DNA of 64,000 bases from Oscillospiraceae bacterium (GTDB lineage: Bacteria > Bacillota > Clostridia > Oscillospirales > Oscillospiraceae): the NCBI GenBank assembly GCA_017522015.1, contig JAFXAW010000022.1, positions 1-64,000 on the forward strand, given 5' to 3'. Position numbers and translations under genes: made by a program. Below are positions 42,008 to 51,122 of this stretch, one piece after another; position 1 is the stretch's first letter, and the number at the start of each line of letters is the position of its first letter. The notes under the pieces are model-generated. The model was not told the origin of the DNA. It ran no database searches and saw only the letters and a program-made list of their open reading frames with translations.

Positions 42008-42900
42008 ATATCTGCTCCGTTCATTCTTTCTCTTTGTTTCTTTCGCAAATTGCGCCACTGTCCGCACATAACCAAAGCGGAAACTGCGGGCAAGCCTTCG
42101 AACAGAATATTGCGCAATATGCTTGTCCATATTCCTGTATCCAACAGTTCAAACGCCGTATACAGTCTGCTTTCAGACAGCTCCAGCGTCAGGGCAATCT
42201 CCTTTTTATGTGCTTCCGAAAGCTTCCCGTCTGCACAGTCAAAGCGGTAGCACAGCACATTGTAGTTTTGGTTCTTTTGATCAGATTCAAAATCGTCCAC
42301 CGCATCCAGAATATAGACGATGCGCCCGATATGGTAGAGAATCTGCTCTAAAATGCGTCTGCGCTGCGGATTGTTTTCCACCGCAGACGCAGCAGCAAGA
42401 ATCCGCGCAAAACAGTCCGCCGCTGCATCCATGCTCGCGCAATGATTCTTTTCCAATTCGGCCAAAGCGCGCAGATTCTCATCTGCCGCAGCATGAAAGG
42501 CCGCGGCGTTCTGCTTTGCCTTTTTATATGCTCCGTGCAGCAGAAGCATCAGAATCCGGCTGCGCATTCTCGCAAAAAAGTGATCGTCCTGCAGAGAATC
42601 TTTCAGCTTGAAATACGCCAGAATGACGCTGTAGTCTGCCGCTGCATCAAAGGCCGCATCTCCGCGATAAGCATCCTTTTTGCACAAAGGCCTTGCCACG
42701 CACCCACGGCAGCTCGTTTCAAAGCATTCCGACGTGGAAAGGAGCATCGCCATGCAGGTGCTGTCAAAATTAACGACAAAGCGCGCGGCCAATCCGCAGC
42801 GATCCTTCAGGCAGTGGCACAGGCCGCAGTAAGCAGCGCGAAACTGCTGATACTCCCTGACTTTCATTTCCCCTTTCAGGGGACGAACATATCCATACAT
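42004..42900 (-). CDS. DUF5685 family protein
   Basis: A 298-aa soluble, mainly helical protein. The N-terminus [17 protein letters not shown] and the cysteine pairs YCGLCHCL and [10 protein letters not shown] are typical of DUF5685. These four or more cysteines suggest metal binding. It is coupled to the J-domain gene by an ATGA overlap, so the two products may act together. No function has been assigned to the family. Confidence 0.88.
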   Translation of the reverse strand: MYGYVRPLKGEMKVREYQQFRAAYCGLCHCLKDRCGLAARFVVNFDSTCMAMLLSTSECFETSCRGCVARPLCKKDAYRGDAAFDAAADYSVILAYFKLKDSLQDDHFFARMRSRILMLLLHGAYKKAKQNAAAFHAAADENLRALAELEKNHCASMDAAADCFARILAAASAVENNPQRRRILEQILYHIGRIVYILDAVDDFESDQKNQNYNVLCYRFDCADGKLSEAHKKEIALTLELSESRLYTAFELLDTGIWTSILRNILFEGLPAVSALVMCGQWRNLRKKQRERMNGADI

Positions 42901-42905
42901 AGACC

Positions 42906-43310
42906 TTAATGCTCAATCGAGATAATCTCAAAAACGATGTTTCTTTTTCTTCTTTTGCTCAGCCATACCACAGCTCCGCAGCCGAGCAGCAGACAGGCTA
43001 TGCTCACCGCGATCGAAAGTCCTTCCGCCGCGCCGAACGCAGAGCTCAGGGCATAGCCGCCCAAAAGAGTCAGCAAAGGAACCAGATACACAAGCGCAGC
43101 CGCTCCAATCAGCGTGCTTGTCCGGCTGGATAATGTGACGCGGTCACCGACCTTTGCGCCACAATGGTTTTCTGCCGTCGCTGACAGGTCATTTCTGCCG
43201 ATACAGGCATTGCAGGAAGCGCAATTTCCGCCACAGGCCGACTCACGTTGCACGCACACCTGGACACGTCCGTCCGGCAGAAGCGCGGACACTACTCCTG
43301 TCTGCGTCAT
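42906..43310 (-). CDS. RseC/MucC-like membrane protein
   Basis: A 134-aa protein. The cytosolic N-terminus carries the cysteine pattern CGGNCASCNAC, typical of RseC/RsxC-associated SoxR-reducing proteins. Two transmembrane helices follow (about 67-85 and 97-114), then a basic tail. In other bacteria relatives are tied to redox or envelope-stress control. It is coupled to cdaR by an ATGA-type overlap. Confidence 0.85.
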   Translation of the reverse strand: MTQTGVVSALLPDGRVQVCVQRESACGGNCASCNACIGRNDLSATAENHCGAKVGDRVTLSSRTSTLIGAAALVYLVPLLTLLGGYALSSAFGAAEGLSIAVSIACLLLGCGAVVWLSKRRKRNIVFEIISIEH

Positions 43311-44590
43311 GTCTTTGCGTTCGGATCCGGCTTGATCACCACAAGAGCACTGTAGCCCAGCGGATTGATCACCCCGGCATCCGGATATCCGTCAATACGG
43401 ATGCTTGCCTGCGCCGTAAACATGCCCTCATTGTTTGTGTAGTCACGCAAATCAAGCACGGCATATAAATCTTTGGCCTTGATTTCATCGATTTGCCCTT
43501 CGGGCGCGCGGATTGTAACATCAATGCTCTGCGTCGAAACCTCCGCCACAAAACCCTCCGGCACATTGATCGGCTGAATATCCGTAACGCTCAAGCGGTT
43601 CACAGCAAGGCCAACCAGCCGTACGCTTACTTTTGCCTCACTGATACCGGATTCATTGACAATATCATTCGGCAGAACAATCGGATATGTGTTCTCATGG
43701 AGCTGATTGAACTCGGTCAGGTCCAGACTGCCAAGCGAAATCTTGTTGATGAGCTTGACCACATCCGCATCGCCGGAAATCTGAATCTCTTTGGGCTCAA
43801 ACTCCATGCGGACATTCCCGTCCGTCGTGCCCGCTCCGTGCAGAACATCAAGAGACAAAGGAACGGTTTTTACCACAGTCACCGGAAGCGTAACATTCAC
43901 GGCATCGACATCCGTTGTAACGGAATTGAGCTGGAGCTGGTCTCCACCGCTGTCAACAAGCGAATAGCCCATGTCCACATTAATTGTGCTGTCGATCGCA
44001 TTTCGCTCAATAACGACAAGCGCCTTGTCCACTTTGGCAATCTCCGCTTCCGGACCGCTCACACGAATTGTTGACGGTTCAAAGCGCATATCGGAGACAT
44101 CCGCTTTGAATCCCTCTGCAACGCTGCCGTTAAACATGCCTACCACTTCGACGTATTTGAAGCTGTAGCGGTCAACGGTAAAGGAGAGCGTACGGGGTGT
44201 CCGGCTGGCAACCGTTATGTTGCTTTTATCCACATCGGGATTGAACTCAACGGAGTAGTAATAATTGGTGTTTGTGCCCGGGCGGGTGATCGTGCTCAGG
44301 TCGATCACAGCCTGAATATCGGTTTTCTTAATCTTTGCCACTTCGCGGCGGGGTCCCATAACTGTCACAGACACGGTGGAACGCGTCTGTTCGGTTACAA
44401 CCAGGCCCTGCGCCTCGCGCAATGCATCTTCCCCGCTGAAGACAACCGGAACATTGTCAAAGGTCTGCTGATAGTCTTCCGTCTCATTGACGCTCACAAG
44501 AACCCAGATCATAAAGGACAGGACCACGGAAACAATGATCCACAGGATCTGGCTCTCACCGAGCTTAGTGAAGATCGTTTTTCTTTTCAT
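43307..44590 (-). CDS. cdaR: YbbR/CdaR-type regulator of diadenylate cyclase
   Basis: A 427-aa protein with one N-terminal transmembrane helix (about 14-32, ILWIIVSVVLSFMIWVLVSV) and about four extracellular YbbR beta repeats, recognisable by recurring PSTIRVSGPE-like and PKEIQISGDA-like lines. In Bacillus and Listeria CdaR binds CdaA and tunes c-di-AMP synthesis. The gene overlaps cdaA by 26 bp. Confidence 0.92.
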   Translation of the reverse strand: MKRKTIFTKLGESQILWIIVSVVLSFMIWVLVSVNETEDYQQTFDNVPVVFSGEDALREAQGLVVTEQTRSTVSVTVMGPRREVAKIKKTDIQAVIDLSTITRPGTNTNYYYSVEFNPDVDKSNITVASRTPRTLSFTVDRYSFKYVEVVGMFNGSVAEGFKADVSDMRFEPSTIRVSGPEAEIAKVDKALVVIERNAIDSTINVDMGYSLVDSGGDQLQLNSVTTDVDAVNVTLPVTVVKTVPLSLDVLHGAGTTDGNVRMEFEPKEIQISGDADVVKLINKISLGSLDLTEFNQLHENTYPIVLPNDIVNESGISEAKVSVRLVGLAVNRLSVTDIQPINVPEGFVAEVSTQSIDVTIRAPEGQIDEIKAKDLYAVLDLRDYTNNEGMFTAQASIRIDGYPDAGVINPLGYSALVVIKPDPNAKT

Positions 44591-45437
44591 CTTTTTTCAC
44601 CTTAAGCAAATTCGTCAGCCAGTTCCCACGCTTGGACGTTTCATCTGTAAGCAACTCATTCCTGAGAAGCTTCTCGCATGTGTCGGCCGAGAGATGGCGT
44701 TTGAGCATCCCGTCAACCGCAACGGAGATAGAGCCCGTCTCCTCCGATACAATCACAACGACCGCATCCGAATGCTCGCTCATGCCGATGCCGGCCCTGT
44801 GGCGCATTCCGAGTTCGCGGGAAAGGTTGGAGTTGCTGCTCAGCGGCAACATGCAGCCACCCGCAGCGACATGTCCGTCCCGGATAATCACAGCTCCGTC
44901 ATGCAGCGGCGCTTTCGGATAAAAAATGTTGCGCAGCAGCTCACTTGTCGTCTCTGCGTTCATGATCGTTCCCGTGTTCATTTGATCGCTCAACTGATTG
45001 TCCCGCTCAAAGACGATAAGCGCACCGATCTTATCCCGGCCCATCTGCGCGCAGGCGAGCACAGTCTGCGTGATCGCGGTCTCCACGTTCAGGATCTGCG
45101 GCTCGCGGCCGAACAGGCTTGTCAGCTTTCTGCTGCCGACACGCTCCAGCACACGCCGCAATTCAGGCTGAAACAGAATGACCAGTGCAAGAAGTCCCAG
45201 CTCAACAGCACGGCGCAGCAGGAAATTGAGCACCGTAAGATGCGCCAGGCCAGAGACCCAGAGCAGGAGCAGGATAATAACGATGCCTCTTGTAAGTCTC
45301 ACCATGTTCGACCTGCGCACGATCGATAATAGTTTGTAGATCAGAAAAGCGACAATCAGAATGTCAATAACATCGGCTATGCCCATCGTCATAACATAAC
45401 TGAAAGCGTTACTAAATACCGTTCTCAAAGTTTCCAT
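44565..45437 (-). CDS. cdaA: Diadenylate cyclase CdaA
   Basis: A 290-aa membrane enzyme making c-di-AMP from two ATP. Three N-terminal helices (about 18-95) precede the DAC domain with the DGA motif in HDGAVIIRDG and RHR in GMRHRAGIGMSE. ATG at 45437 has GGAG eight bases upstream, shortening the open frame by 52 codons. It heads the long minus-strand cluster and has a clear promoter. glmM, the usual third gene of the cdaA-cdaR-glmM set, is absent here; an RseC-like gene takes its place. Confidence 0.95.
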   Translation of the reverse strand: METLRTVFSNAFSYVMTMGIADVIDILIVAFLIYKLLSIVRRSNMVRLTRGIVIILLLLWVSGLAHLTVLNFLLRRAVELGLLALVILFQPELRRVLERVGSRKLTSLFGREPQILNVETAITQTVLACAQMGRDKIGALIVFERDNQLSDQMNTGTIMNAETTSELLRNIFYPKAPLHDGAVIIRDGHVAAGGCMLPLSSNSNLSRELGMRHRAGIGMSEHSDAVVVIVSEETGSISVAVDGMLKRHLSADTCEKLLRNELLTDETSKRGNWLTNLLKVKKDEKKNDLH

Positions 45438-45560
45438 AGACTTTTCTCCGCTGTATGTTTTCCCGGGCGGGACTCGCCCGGGATTGCAGTATACGCGACA
45501 AATGCCGCAAATTGGTATCACCTTTACAGGAAAATACCGCCGTTCTATCTTATTCAAGAT

Positions 45561-45589
45561 ATTATACAAGATTTGCAGCGAAATGGCAA
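45561..45589 (-). promoter_or_regulatory. SigA-type promoter of cdaA and the downstream cluster
   Basis: On the minus strand, TTGCCA (45589-45584), 17 bp, TATAAT (45566-45561), about 125 bp before the start codon. Confidence 0.75.
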
Positions 45590-45606
45590 ACAAAGATTGT
45601 CATTTT

Positions 45607-46728
45607 TTAAGCTTTTTTCATAGAAATTTTAATCCGCTCCGCAGCAGACGCTATATCTGCCTGCGTATTGAACGGCGAGATGCTCACGCGCACCGTTCCG
45701 CCCTCTATCGTGCCTGCCGTACGGTGTGCAATCGGTGCACAATGGTACCCGGCGCGCACAGCCACCTGTTTCTCTGCAAGGCGCGAAGCGAGCGTTTCGC
45801 AATCCATTCCGCGCACGCGGAAAGACAGCACACCGGTTTGCACCTCTTTGTCCGGCGACAGAAACATCTCAACCCCGTCTACGCCCCGCAGACGGTCGGC
45901 CAAATCGTAAAGCAGCGTACGCTCGTGCGCAAGAATGCTGGGCTCTGTTTTCTTCTTCACCCAGCGGACGCCTTCCAAAAGTCCTGCGATGCCGGGGATG
46001 TTGTGCGTTCCTGCCTCCAGTCGGTCCGGGAGATACTGTGGCATCTCTATATCCATGCTCTCGCTGCCCGTTCCGCCGGCAAAGACAGGCCTCGGCACAT
46101 TCCGGCAAAGCAGCACCCCCGTCCCCTGCGGGCCAAGCAGTCCTGTGTGGCCGGGCATTGCAACAAAATCCGCACGCAATGCCGCAAAGTCAATCGGAAG
46201 GCATCCCGCGGACTGTGACGCATCGATCAGAAGCGGAACTCCTTCCGCTTCGCAAAGCTTTGCAATCTCATCGACAGGCAAAATGTAGCCGAAGACATTG
46301 GATACATGACAGACGACCGCTGCCTTCGCGCCCGGCAGTTTCCTGCGGAAAATGTGTATTGCTGCTTCCTTGTCAAAGAGCGGAGACGCGGCCACATCTA
46401 TGTTTGCTCCGCGCAGATGAAGCGCGCGCATTACGGAATTGTGTTCGTATCCGGAAACCACCACACGATCTCCAGGTGAGACCATATTACAGATTGCAAT
46501 GTTCAAGCCGTGGGTCGCATTTATTGTAAAGATAACCCGCTCCGGCTCGCCGACATGAAACAGGTCGGCAATCTCACTGCGGCATTGAAACGCCGTTTCG
46601 GCAGCGCGCATAGAAGCCGGATGGCCACCGCGTCCGGGGCTTGCCATCGTGTGAATCGCGCGAAGCATTGCTCTGCTGACCTGCGCAGGTTTCTGCAGGC
46701 TGGTGGCCGCGCAGTCCAGATAAATCAT
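45607..46728 (-). CDS. Class V aminotransferase / cysteine desulfurase-like protein lacking the PLP lysine
   Basis: A 373-aa protein of the SufS/NifS-related class V family. MIYLDCAATS, the cofactor aspartate in LLIDASQS (Asp169) and a cysteine in GYHCAPIAHRTAG are as expected. At the position where the family has GHK, the codon is ACA and the motif reads GHTGLLGPQGTG (Thr195), so the residue that normally forms the PLP aldimine is missing. ATG at 46728 is where homologues begin, but it lacks a spaced ribosome binding site; a TTG at 46752 with GAGGTG seven bases upstream is an alternative. It follows a DUF3343 gene, a pairing seen in selenium- or sulfur-transfer loci. Either the enzyme is inactive or it uses a different chemistry. 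Confidence 0.85.
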   Translation of the reverse strand: MIYLDCAATSLQKPAQVSRAMLRAIHTMASPGRGGHPASMRAAETAFQCRSEIADLFHVGEPERVIFTINATHGLNIAICNMVSPGDRVVVSGYEHNSVMRALHLRGANIDVAASPLFDKEAAIHIFRRKLPGAKAAVVCHVSNVFGYILPVDEIAKLCEAEGVPLLIDASQSAGCLPIDFAALRADFVAMPGHTGLLGPQGTGVLLCRNVPRPVFAGGTGSESMDIEMPQYLPDRLEAGTHNIPGIAGLLEGVRWVKKKTEPSILAHERTLLYDLADRLRGVDGVEMFLSPDKEVQTGVLSFRVRGMDCETLASRLAEKQVAVRAGYHCAPIAHRTAGTIEGGTVRVSISPFNTQADIASAAERIKISMKKA

Positions 46729-46744
46729 ACCCCCGCTGCTGTTT

Positions 46745-47005
46745 CTATTCAACGGATGACACCTCACGGTACAAGCCGTCATCCGACTGAATAAAAATAC
46801 GCCCGGGCTGCAGCCCGGCGTTCTTTAACGAGCGCAGCGCGTCTGTCAGATGGTTTTCCGAAATTCTTACGCAATAAGCGCAGCCGCCGGAAGACGCGCC
46901 GGCCGGCGCTTTCATCACAAATGCAGATATGCCAACATGTGCCAGGGCGCGAACAGCGCGCTGCGCATAAGTCAGGCTGCGGCACATGATCAGATAATGA
47001 AGCAT
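46745..47005 (-). CDS. DUF3343 putative Se/S carrier-like protein
   Basis: An 86-aa protein. Two cysteines are notable: Cys8 in LIMCRSLTYAQRA and the Cys pair region SSGGCAYCVRI, the second being the typical DUF3343 thiol site. The family is proposed to carry sulfur or selenium from cysteine desulfurase-like partners. The ATG has GGAGGG nine bases upstream. It lies directly before the class V protein. Confidence 0.88.
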   Translation of the reverse strand: MLHYLIMCRSLTYAQRAVRALAHVGISAFVMKAPAGASSGGCAYCVRISENHLTDALRSLKNAGLQPGRIFIQSDDGLYREVSSVE

Positions 47006-47037
47006 GGAAGCAATCCCTCCAATTCTTTCTTTGCTCC

Positions 47038-47067
47038 ATTCTATGTCTCGTCTGCCTGACTTGACAA
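47038..47067 (-). promoter_or_regulatory. Probable promoter of the DUF3343-class V pair
   Basis: On the minus strand, TTGTCA (47067-47062), 18 bp, TAGAAT (47043-47038), 33 bp before the start codon. Confidence 0.5.
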
Positions 47068-47068
47068 A

Positions 47069-47101
47069 GGGAAAGGGGCTCTTTGACAGAGTCCCTTTCC
47101 C
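47069..47101 (-). terminator. Terminator of carD-ispD-ispF
   Basis: GGGAAAGGG and CTC arms pair with GAG and CCCTTTCCC around a seven-base loop, followed by TTTGTC on the minus strand; the T run is short. Confidence 0.65.
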
Positions 47102-47118
47102 ATCTTACGTCTATCTCT

Positions 47119-47601
47119 TTACCTGTCACCCGGTTCGGCAAGCAGCACAACCGCATGCGCAGAGATGCCCTCCTCTCTTCCGGTGAAGCCGAGATGTTCT
47201 TCAGTTGTCGCCTTTACGTTCACGCGCGAAATGTCAATCCCCAGCGCAGATGCAATCTGCTTTCGCATCCTGGGTACATAGGGCGCAAGCTTCGGTTTTT
47301 GTGCAATAACCGTGCAGTCCAGATTCTGAACGCGAAAGCCGGCCTCTGCGATCATCTGCGCAGTCTCGTCGAGCAGGACAAGGCTGCTGATCCCGAGCGT
47401 CTCCGGATCATTGTCGGGAAACTGTTTGCCGATATCGCCAAGTGCCGCTGCGCCAAGCATGGCATCCATTACAGCGTGCAGCAACACGTCCGCATCCGAG
47501 TGTCCATCCAAGCCCCGATCATAGGGCAGGCACACGCCACCCAATATAAGCGCCCTGCCTTCAACAAGACGATGCACGTCATAGCCGTGTCCAATTCTCA
47601 T
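47119..47601 (-). CDS. ispF: 2-C-methyl-D-erythritol 2,4-cyclodiphosphate synthase
   Basis: A 160-aa enzyme of the non-mevalonate (MEP) isoprenoid pathway. The N-terminus RIGHGYDVH and the zinc/substrate motif [13 protein letters not shown] are diagnostic. It overlaps ispD by 4 bp. Confidence 0.96.
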   Translation of the reverse strand: MRIGHGYDVHRLVEGRALILGGVCLPYDRGLDGHSDADVLLHAVMDAMLGAAALGDIGKQFPDNDPETLGISSLVLLDETAQMIAEAGFRVQNLDCTVIAQKPKLAPYVPRMRKQIASALGIDISRVNVKATTEEHLGFTGREEGISAHAVVLLAEPGDR

Positions 47602-48323
47602 TCCGTCTGCCTCAATTTCAGAATTGCCTCCGCCAGCGCAAAATCGACCGGCGTCGTGATTTTTATATTCTCCTCATTGCCGGGAAACAGGTGAACACTC
47701 CCGCCAACGGCTTCTACTGCGGCGCAATCGTCCGTATACTGTGCATTACTCCGGATCGCCATCGCCAGTGCCGCTTTGATAAGCTCCGCCTGAAAGGCCT
47801 GCGGTGTCTGCACGAGATGCAGCTCCTCCCTTGGCGGCATGGTCACTTTCCCATCACGCTCTACGCGGCGAATTGTGTCCTTAACCGGAATTGCAGGCGC
47901 CGCTGCCTTATATAACACGGCATTGTGTACCGCCTGCTCCATAAGCTCCCGCGTGATGAACGGCCTCGCACCGTCGTGAATTGCAATCACATCAGCCTTG
48001 CGGTTGGCCTCCAGCACTCCGATGAGCGCGGAGTCCGTCCGTGTTTCGCCACCGCAGAGCACCTTTGTGACCTTGTGAAAAGCATGTTGATCACACAGCT
48101 CGGCAAGCTCTGTGAGCTTGTCCTCCCGCGTAACCAGAATGATCTCGTTTACGCAATCGCAATCTTCCAAAGCCTTGAGTGTGTGCGCAATCACCGGAAC
48201 TCCGCCCAGCGGCACAAAGAGCTTATCCTTTCCCGCTCGTCTTGACGAGCCCGCGGCAACTACCACAACGGAACAGAAATGACGCTTTCTGAACTGTTTG
48301 AAGAAATCCGACAGTTTTGACAT
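47598..48323 (-). CDS. ispD: 2-C-methyl-D-erythritol 4-phosphate cytidylyltransferase
   Basis: A 241-aa nucleotidyltransferase that makes CDP-methylerythritol, the step before IspE and IspF. The CTP-binding motif is [14 protein letters not shown], and HDGARPF and VKDTI are conserved. A short extra N-terminal stretch (about 18 residues) precedes the domain. GAAGGAG precedes the ATG. It sits between carD and ispF, an order common in Firmicutes. Confidence 0.95.
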   Translation of the reverse strand: MSKLSDFFKQFRKRHFCSVVVVAAGSSRRAGKDKLFVPLGGVPVIAHTLKALEDCDCVNEIILVTREDKLTELAELCDQHAFHKVTKVLCGGETRTDSALIGVLEANRKADVIAIHDGARPFITRELMEQAVHNAVLYKAAAPAIPVKDTIRRVERDGKVTMPPREELHLVQTPQAFQAELIKAALAMAIRSNAQYTDDCAAVEAVGGSVHLFPGNEENIKITTPVDFALAEAILKLRQTE

Positions 48324-48347
48324 GGCGCTCCTTCGATCAAATTATAA

Positions 48348-48854
48348 TTATTCAACCACGCAGTCTTCAGGGGTGGATGCAAACACAGCCGCCTCAATGA
48401 TGACATTGACTGCGTCCCACTCCATATTCTTGCTCAACGCAAGCTCCGAGATCAGGATTTGCTTTGCAACGTTGAGCATCTTTCTCTCGCCGGTGGACAG
48501 TCCGCGTTCCCTGTCCCGCAGCATCAGGCTTTTGATCACGCCGCAGACATCCAGAAGATCCCCGCTTTTGATTTTGAGCATGTTCTCGCGATAGCGTTTA
48601 TTCCAGTTTTGCGTCTCGACGATCTCAATGCCGGAGATAGAACCAATGATTCTATCCGCCTCCGCTTCTCTCACAATATCCCGAACGCCGATCGCTTCAC
48701 AGGAATCGACCGGAATCATAACCTGCATCCCGCCAACAGGAAGATTCAGCAAATAATAATCTCGCTCCACTCCGTTGATCTTTCGACTTTCGATGCCCGA
48801 GATCACGCCGGCCCCATGCATAGGATGCGCAATCCGATCCCCAATTTGGAACAA
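48348..48854 (-). CDS. CarD/CdnL-family transcription regulator
   Basis: A 168-aa RNA-polymerase-binding protein. An N-terminal Tudor-like RID domain (FQIGDRIAHPMHGAGVI) binds the polymerase beta subunit, and a helical C-terminal part binds DNA. The start is TTG at 48854, with GGAGG eight bases upstream, where relatives have ATG; the upstream extension is not supported. The family tunes promoter opening, often at rRNA genes. Confidence 0.9.
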   Translation of the reverse strand: MFQIGDRIAHPMHGAGVISGIESRKINGVERDYYLLNLPVGGMQVMIPVDSCEAIGVRDIVREAEADRIIGSISGIEIVETQNWNKRYRENMLKIKSGDLLDVCGVIKSLMLRDRERGLSTGERKMLNVAKQILISELALSKNMEWDAVNVIIEAAVFASTPEDCVVE

Positions 48855-48922
48855 CTCTCCCGCCTCCGAACAAAAAATGCAAAATGATACTGAAAGCATT
48901 GACAAGCTTATTTCATATTGAT

Positions 48923-48951
48923 ATTATACACATTTATTCATTTTTTTGCAA
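48923..48951 (-). promoter_or_regulatory. SigA-type promoter of carD-ispD-ispF
   Basis: On the minus strand, TTGCAA (48951-48946), 17 bp, TATAAT (48928-48923). It adjoins the terminator of the gene before it. Confidence 0.75.
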
Positions 48952-48965
48952 GCAAAAGAGAAAAA

Positions 48966-49009
48966 GAAAACAGCATTTTCGCCATTTTGCTGGCAAAAAT
49001 GCTGTTTTG
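48966..49009 (-). terminator. Terminator after ispH-rpsA
   Basis: AAAACAGCATTTT and AAAATGCTGTTTT form a long stem around an inner GCC/GGC pair; T-rich bases follow on the minus strand. Confidence 0.75.
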
Positions 49010-49028
49010 CAAGTATCAAGTTTGGAAC

Positions 49029-51122
49029 TTATTCCGCAGTATCCTCAGGCGCGATGCCGGTGGCCTCGCCGCTTGCAGACACCTCGTAAACGAGCGCATC
49101 CTCTTCAGGACCAACAGGCTCATCCGCAGCGGACTCCTCGTCATACTTCACGCTGGACTCAGCTTCGCCGAGCGCACGGATGGACAGGCTGACCTTCTGC
49201 TTCTCGTTGTCGATGTTGGTGATCTTGACATCAACATTCTGGCCGACAGAAAGCTCGTCCTCCGGCTTGCCGATACGACGGTTCGCGATCTGGGAGATGT
49301 GGATCAGGCCGTCCACGCCGGGCATAATCTCAGCAAACGCACCAAAGGGCATCAGCTTGACGATCCGGACGTTCACAACGCTGCCGACCTCGCACTTCTC
49401 CGTGAACATGACCCAGGGATTCGCATTGGGATCCTTGTAGCCAAGGGAGATCTTGTGCTTCTCCTTGTCGAAGCCAATGACATAGACATCCAGCTCATCG
49501 CCGACAGAGACGACATCCGCGGGCTTGTTGATCTTGCTCCAGCTCAGCTCGGAGACGTGAACCATGCCGTCCACACCACCGATGTCCACAAAAGCGCCAT
49601 AGCTGGTCATGGACTTGACCACGCCGCTGTAGTGCTTGCCAATCTCGATCTCGGCCCAGATCTTCTCGCTCTTCGCATGACGCTCCTCGCGGGAAGCGGC
49701 GCGGATGGAGCCGACGATGCGGCGGCGTCCGGACACCTCGGTGATCTTAAGGCGAACCGTCTGGCCAACCAGATCGGTCAGGGGCATGTCCCTTGCAACG
49801 CCGCTCTGAGAAGCGGGAACAAACACACGCACGCCGTTGACAGAAACAACAACGCCGCCCTTGTTCTCTTCGGTGACAGTGCCTTCAATGACAGTGCCGT
49901 TCTCATAAGCAGCCTCGATGTCCGCCCAGTAGCGAACCGCGTCAAGACGCTTCTTGGAGAGCATAGCAGTGCCTTCCACATCGTTGACACGAACCACGAC
50001 GGCCTCAATGGGATCACCGACGTGAATGATGTCCTCGATCTTCGAATTCGTGTTCTCCGTGAACTCGCTCACGGGAATGTAACCGGAATGCTTGGTTCCA
50101 AGGTCAATCGTAACCTCAGTTGCAGTGATGCCTGCCACGAAGCCGCTGACCGTCTGTCCGTTATATATCGTCTTGATCGATTCTTCAAGCAGTTCGTCAA
50201 AGCTCTTTTCGGCCTCGATTTTTTCTTCCAGCTCGGTGACAGTCTCCGGCTGTTCGATCGTTTCAGTTCTGATCTCGTCGCACATTTTTTGTTTAACCTC
50301 CTTTATTATCCACGCCGGCGCAGAAGCGCCCGCGGTGATACCAACGGTATCCGCCCCTTTCAGGGCATGAACGTCCAGTTCCGATGCGTTTGCGACAAAC
50401 TGTACGTTGTTGCAATGCGCGCGGCAGATCTCAGCCAAATGTCTGCTGTTCGCGCTTTGCGGGGAGCCGATCACGACCATTGCGTCACAGGAAGATGCCA
50501 ATGTGGCCGCCTCCTCTTGCCTGATCGACGTCGTGCAGCATATTGTATCAAATACCTCAGCATTTGTACACAGTTTTTTTGAAAAAAACTCGCAATTTCT
50601 TTGAATTTTCCGCTGTAACGTCGTCTGAAACACCAAAGTGAGCGGAAAATCCTTGCGCGCAGGCTCTTCTTCCAGCCATTTCATGAGCTCCGACTCGTTC
50701 TCAACTACGGCTGCGTCCTCACACCAGCCGCAGATACCAATGACCTCCGGGTGTTTGGCATCCCCGATCACGAGCACTTTTCGCCCTCTCCGTTCGGCAT
50801 CGGAGGCGAGATCCTGGATATGGCGGACATTCGGACAGGTTGCATCCAGCACCGTCACACCGCGTGAGCGCAAGCCCTCAATCACAGCGCGCGACGCACC
50901 GTGGGAGCGGATAATGGCAGTTGCCCCGTCCGGAATCTCCTCCGGGTGCTTTGCCGTGTGCAGCCCTGTGGCCTCCAGCCGCTGCACAGCATCGTCATTG
51001 TGGATAATCTGGCCAAGCGACCAGCATGTCCCATGTTGCACCAGCGCTTCCTCAGCAAGCTTCAATGCACGGGCAACGCCGCCGCAAAAGCCGGCGCTTT
51101 GCGCAACTTTCAGCGTTTTCAT
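49029..51122 (-). CDS. ispH-rpsA: IspH (HMBPP reductase)-ribosomal protein S1 fusion
   Basis: A 697-aa two-part protein. Residues about 1-285 are IspH, the 4Fe-4S enzyme making IPP and DMAPP; its three cluster cysteines are in AGFCGGVARA, DATCPNVRH and CCTTSIRQ. Residues about 300-660 hold four S1 RNA-binding repeats (for example KSMTSYGAFVDIGGVDG and KLMPFGAFAEIMPGVDG), and an acidic tail ends the protein. The same fusion is known in Clostridia. It joins isoprenoid synthesis to an mRNA-binding ribosomal protein in one chain. It overlaps plsC by 4 bp. Confidence 0.95.
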   Translation of the reverse strand: MKTLKVAQSAGFCGGVARALKLAEEALVQHGTCWSLGQIIHNDDAVQRLEATGLHTAKHPEEIPDGATAIIRSHGASRAVIEGLRSRGVTVLDATCPNVRHIQDLASDAERRGRKVLVIGDAKHPEVIGICGWCEDAAVVENESELMKWLEEEPARKDFPLTLVFQTTLQRKIQRNCEFFSKKLCTNAEVFDTICCTTSIRQEEAATLASSCDAMVVIGSPQSANSRHLAEICRAHCNNVQFVANASELDVHALKGADTVGITAGASAPAWIIKEVKQKMCDEIRTETIEQPETVTELEEKIEAEKSFDELLEESIKTIYNGQTVSGFVAGITATEVTIDLGTKHSGYIPVSEFTENTNSKIEDIIHVGDPIEAVVVRVNDVEGTAMLSKKRLDAVRYWADIEAAYENGTVIEGTVTEENKGGVVVSVNGVRVFVPASQSGVARDMPLTDLVGQTVRLKITEVSGRRRIVGSIRAASREERHAKSEKIWAEIEIGKHYSGVVKSMTSYGAFVDIGGVDGMVHVSELSWSKINKPADVVSVGDELDVYVIGFDKEKHKISLGYKDPNANPWVMFTEKCEVGSVVNVRIVKLMPFGAFAEIMPGVDGLIHISQIANRRIGKPEDELSVGQNVDVKITNIDNEKQKVSLSIRALGEAESSVKYDEESAADEPVGPEEDALVYEVSASGEATGIAPEDTAE

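Noticed and set aside
48918..50582. A 554-codon frame opposite ispH-rpsA
   Set aside because: The minus strand holds conserved S1 and IspH motifs; the antisense product is repetitive Asp/Leu/Val from mirrored S1 repeats.
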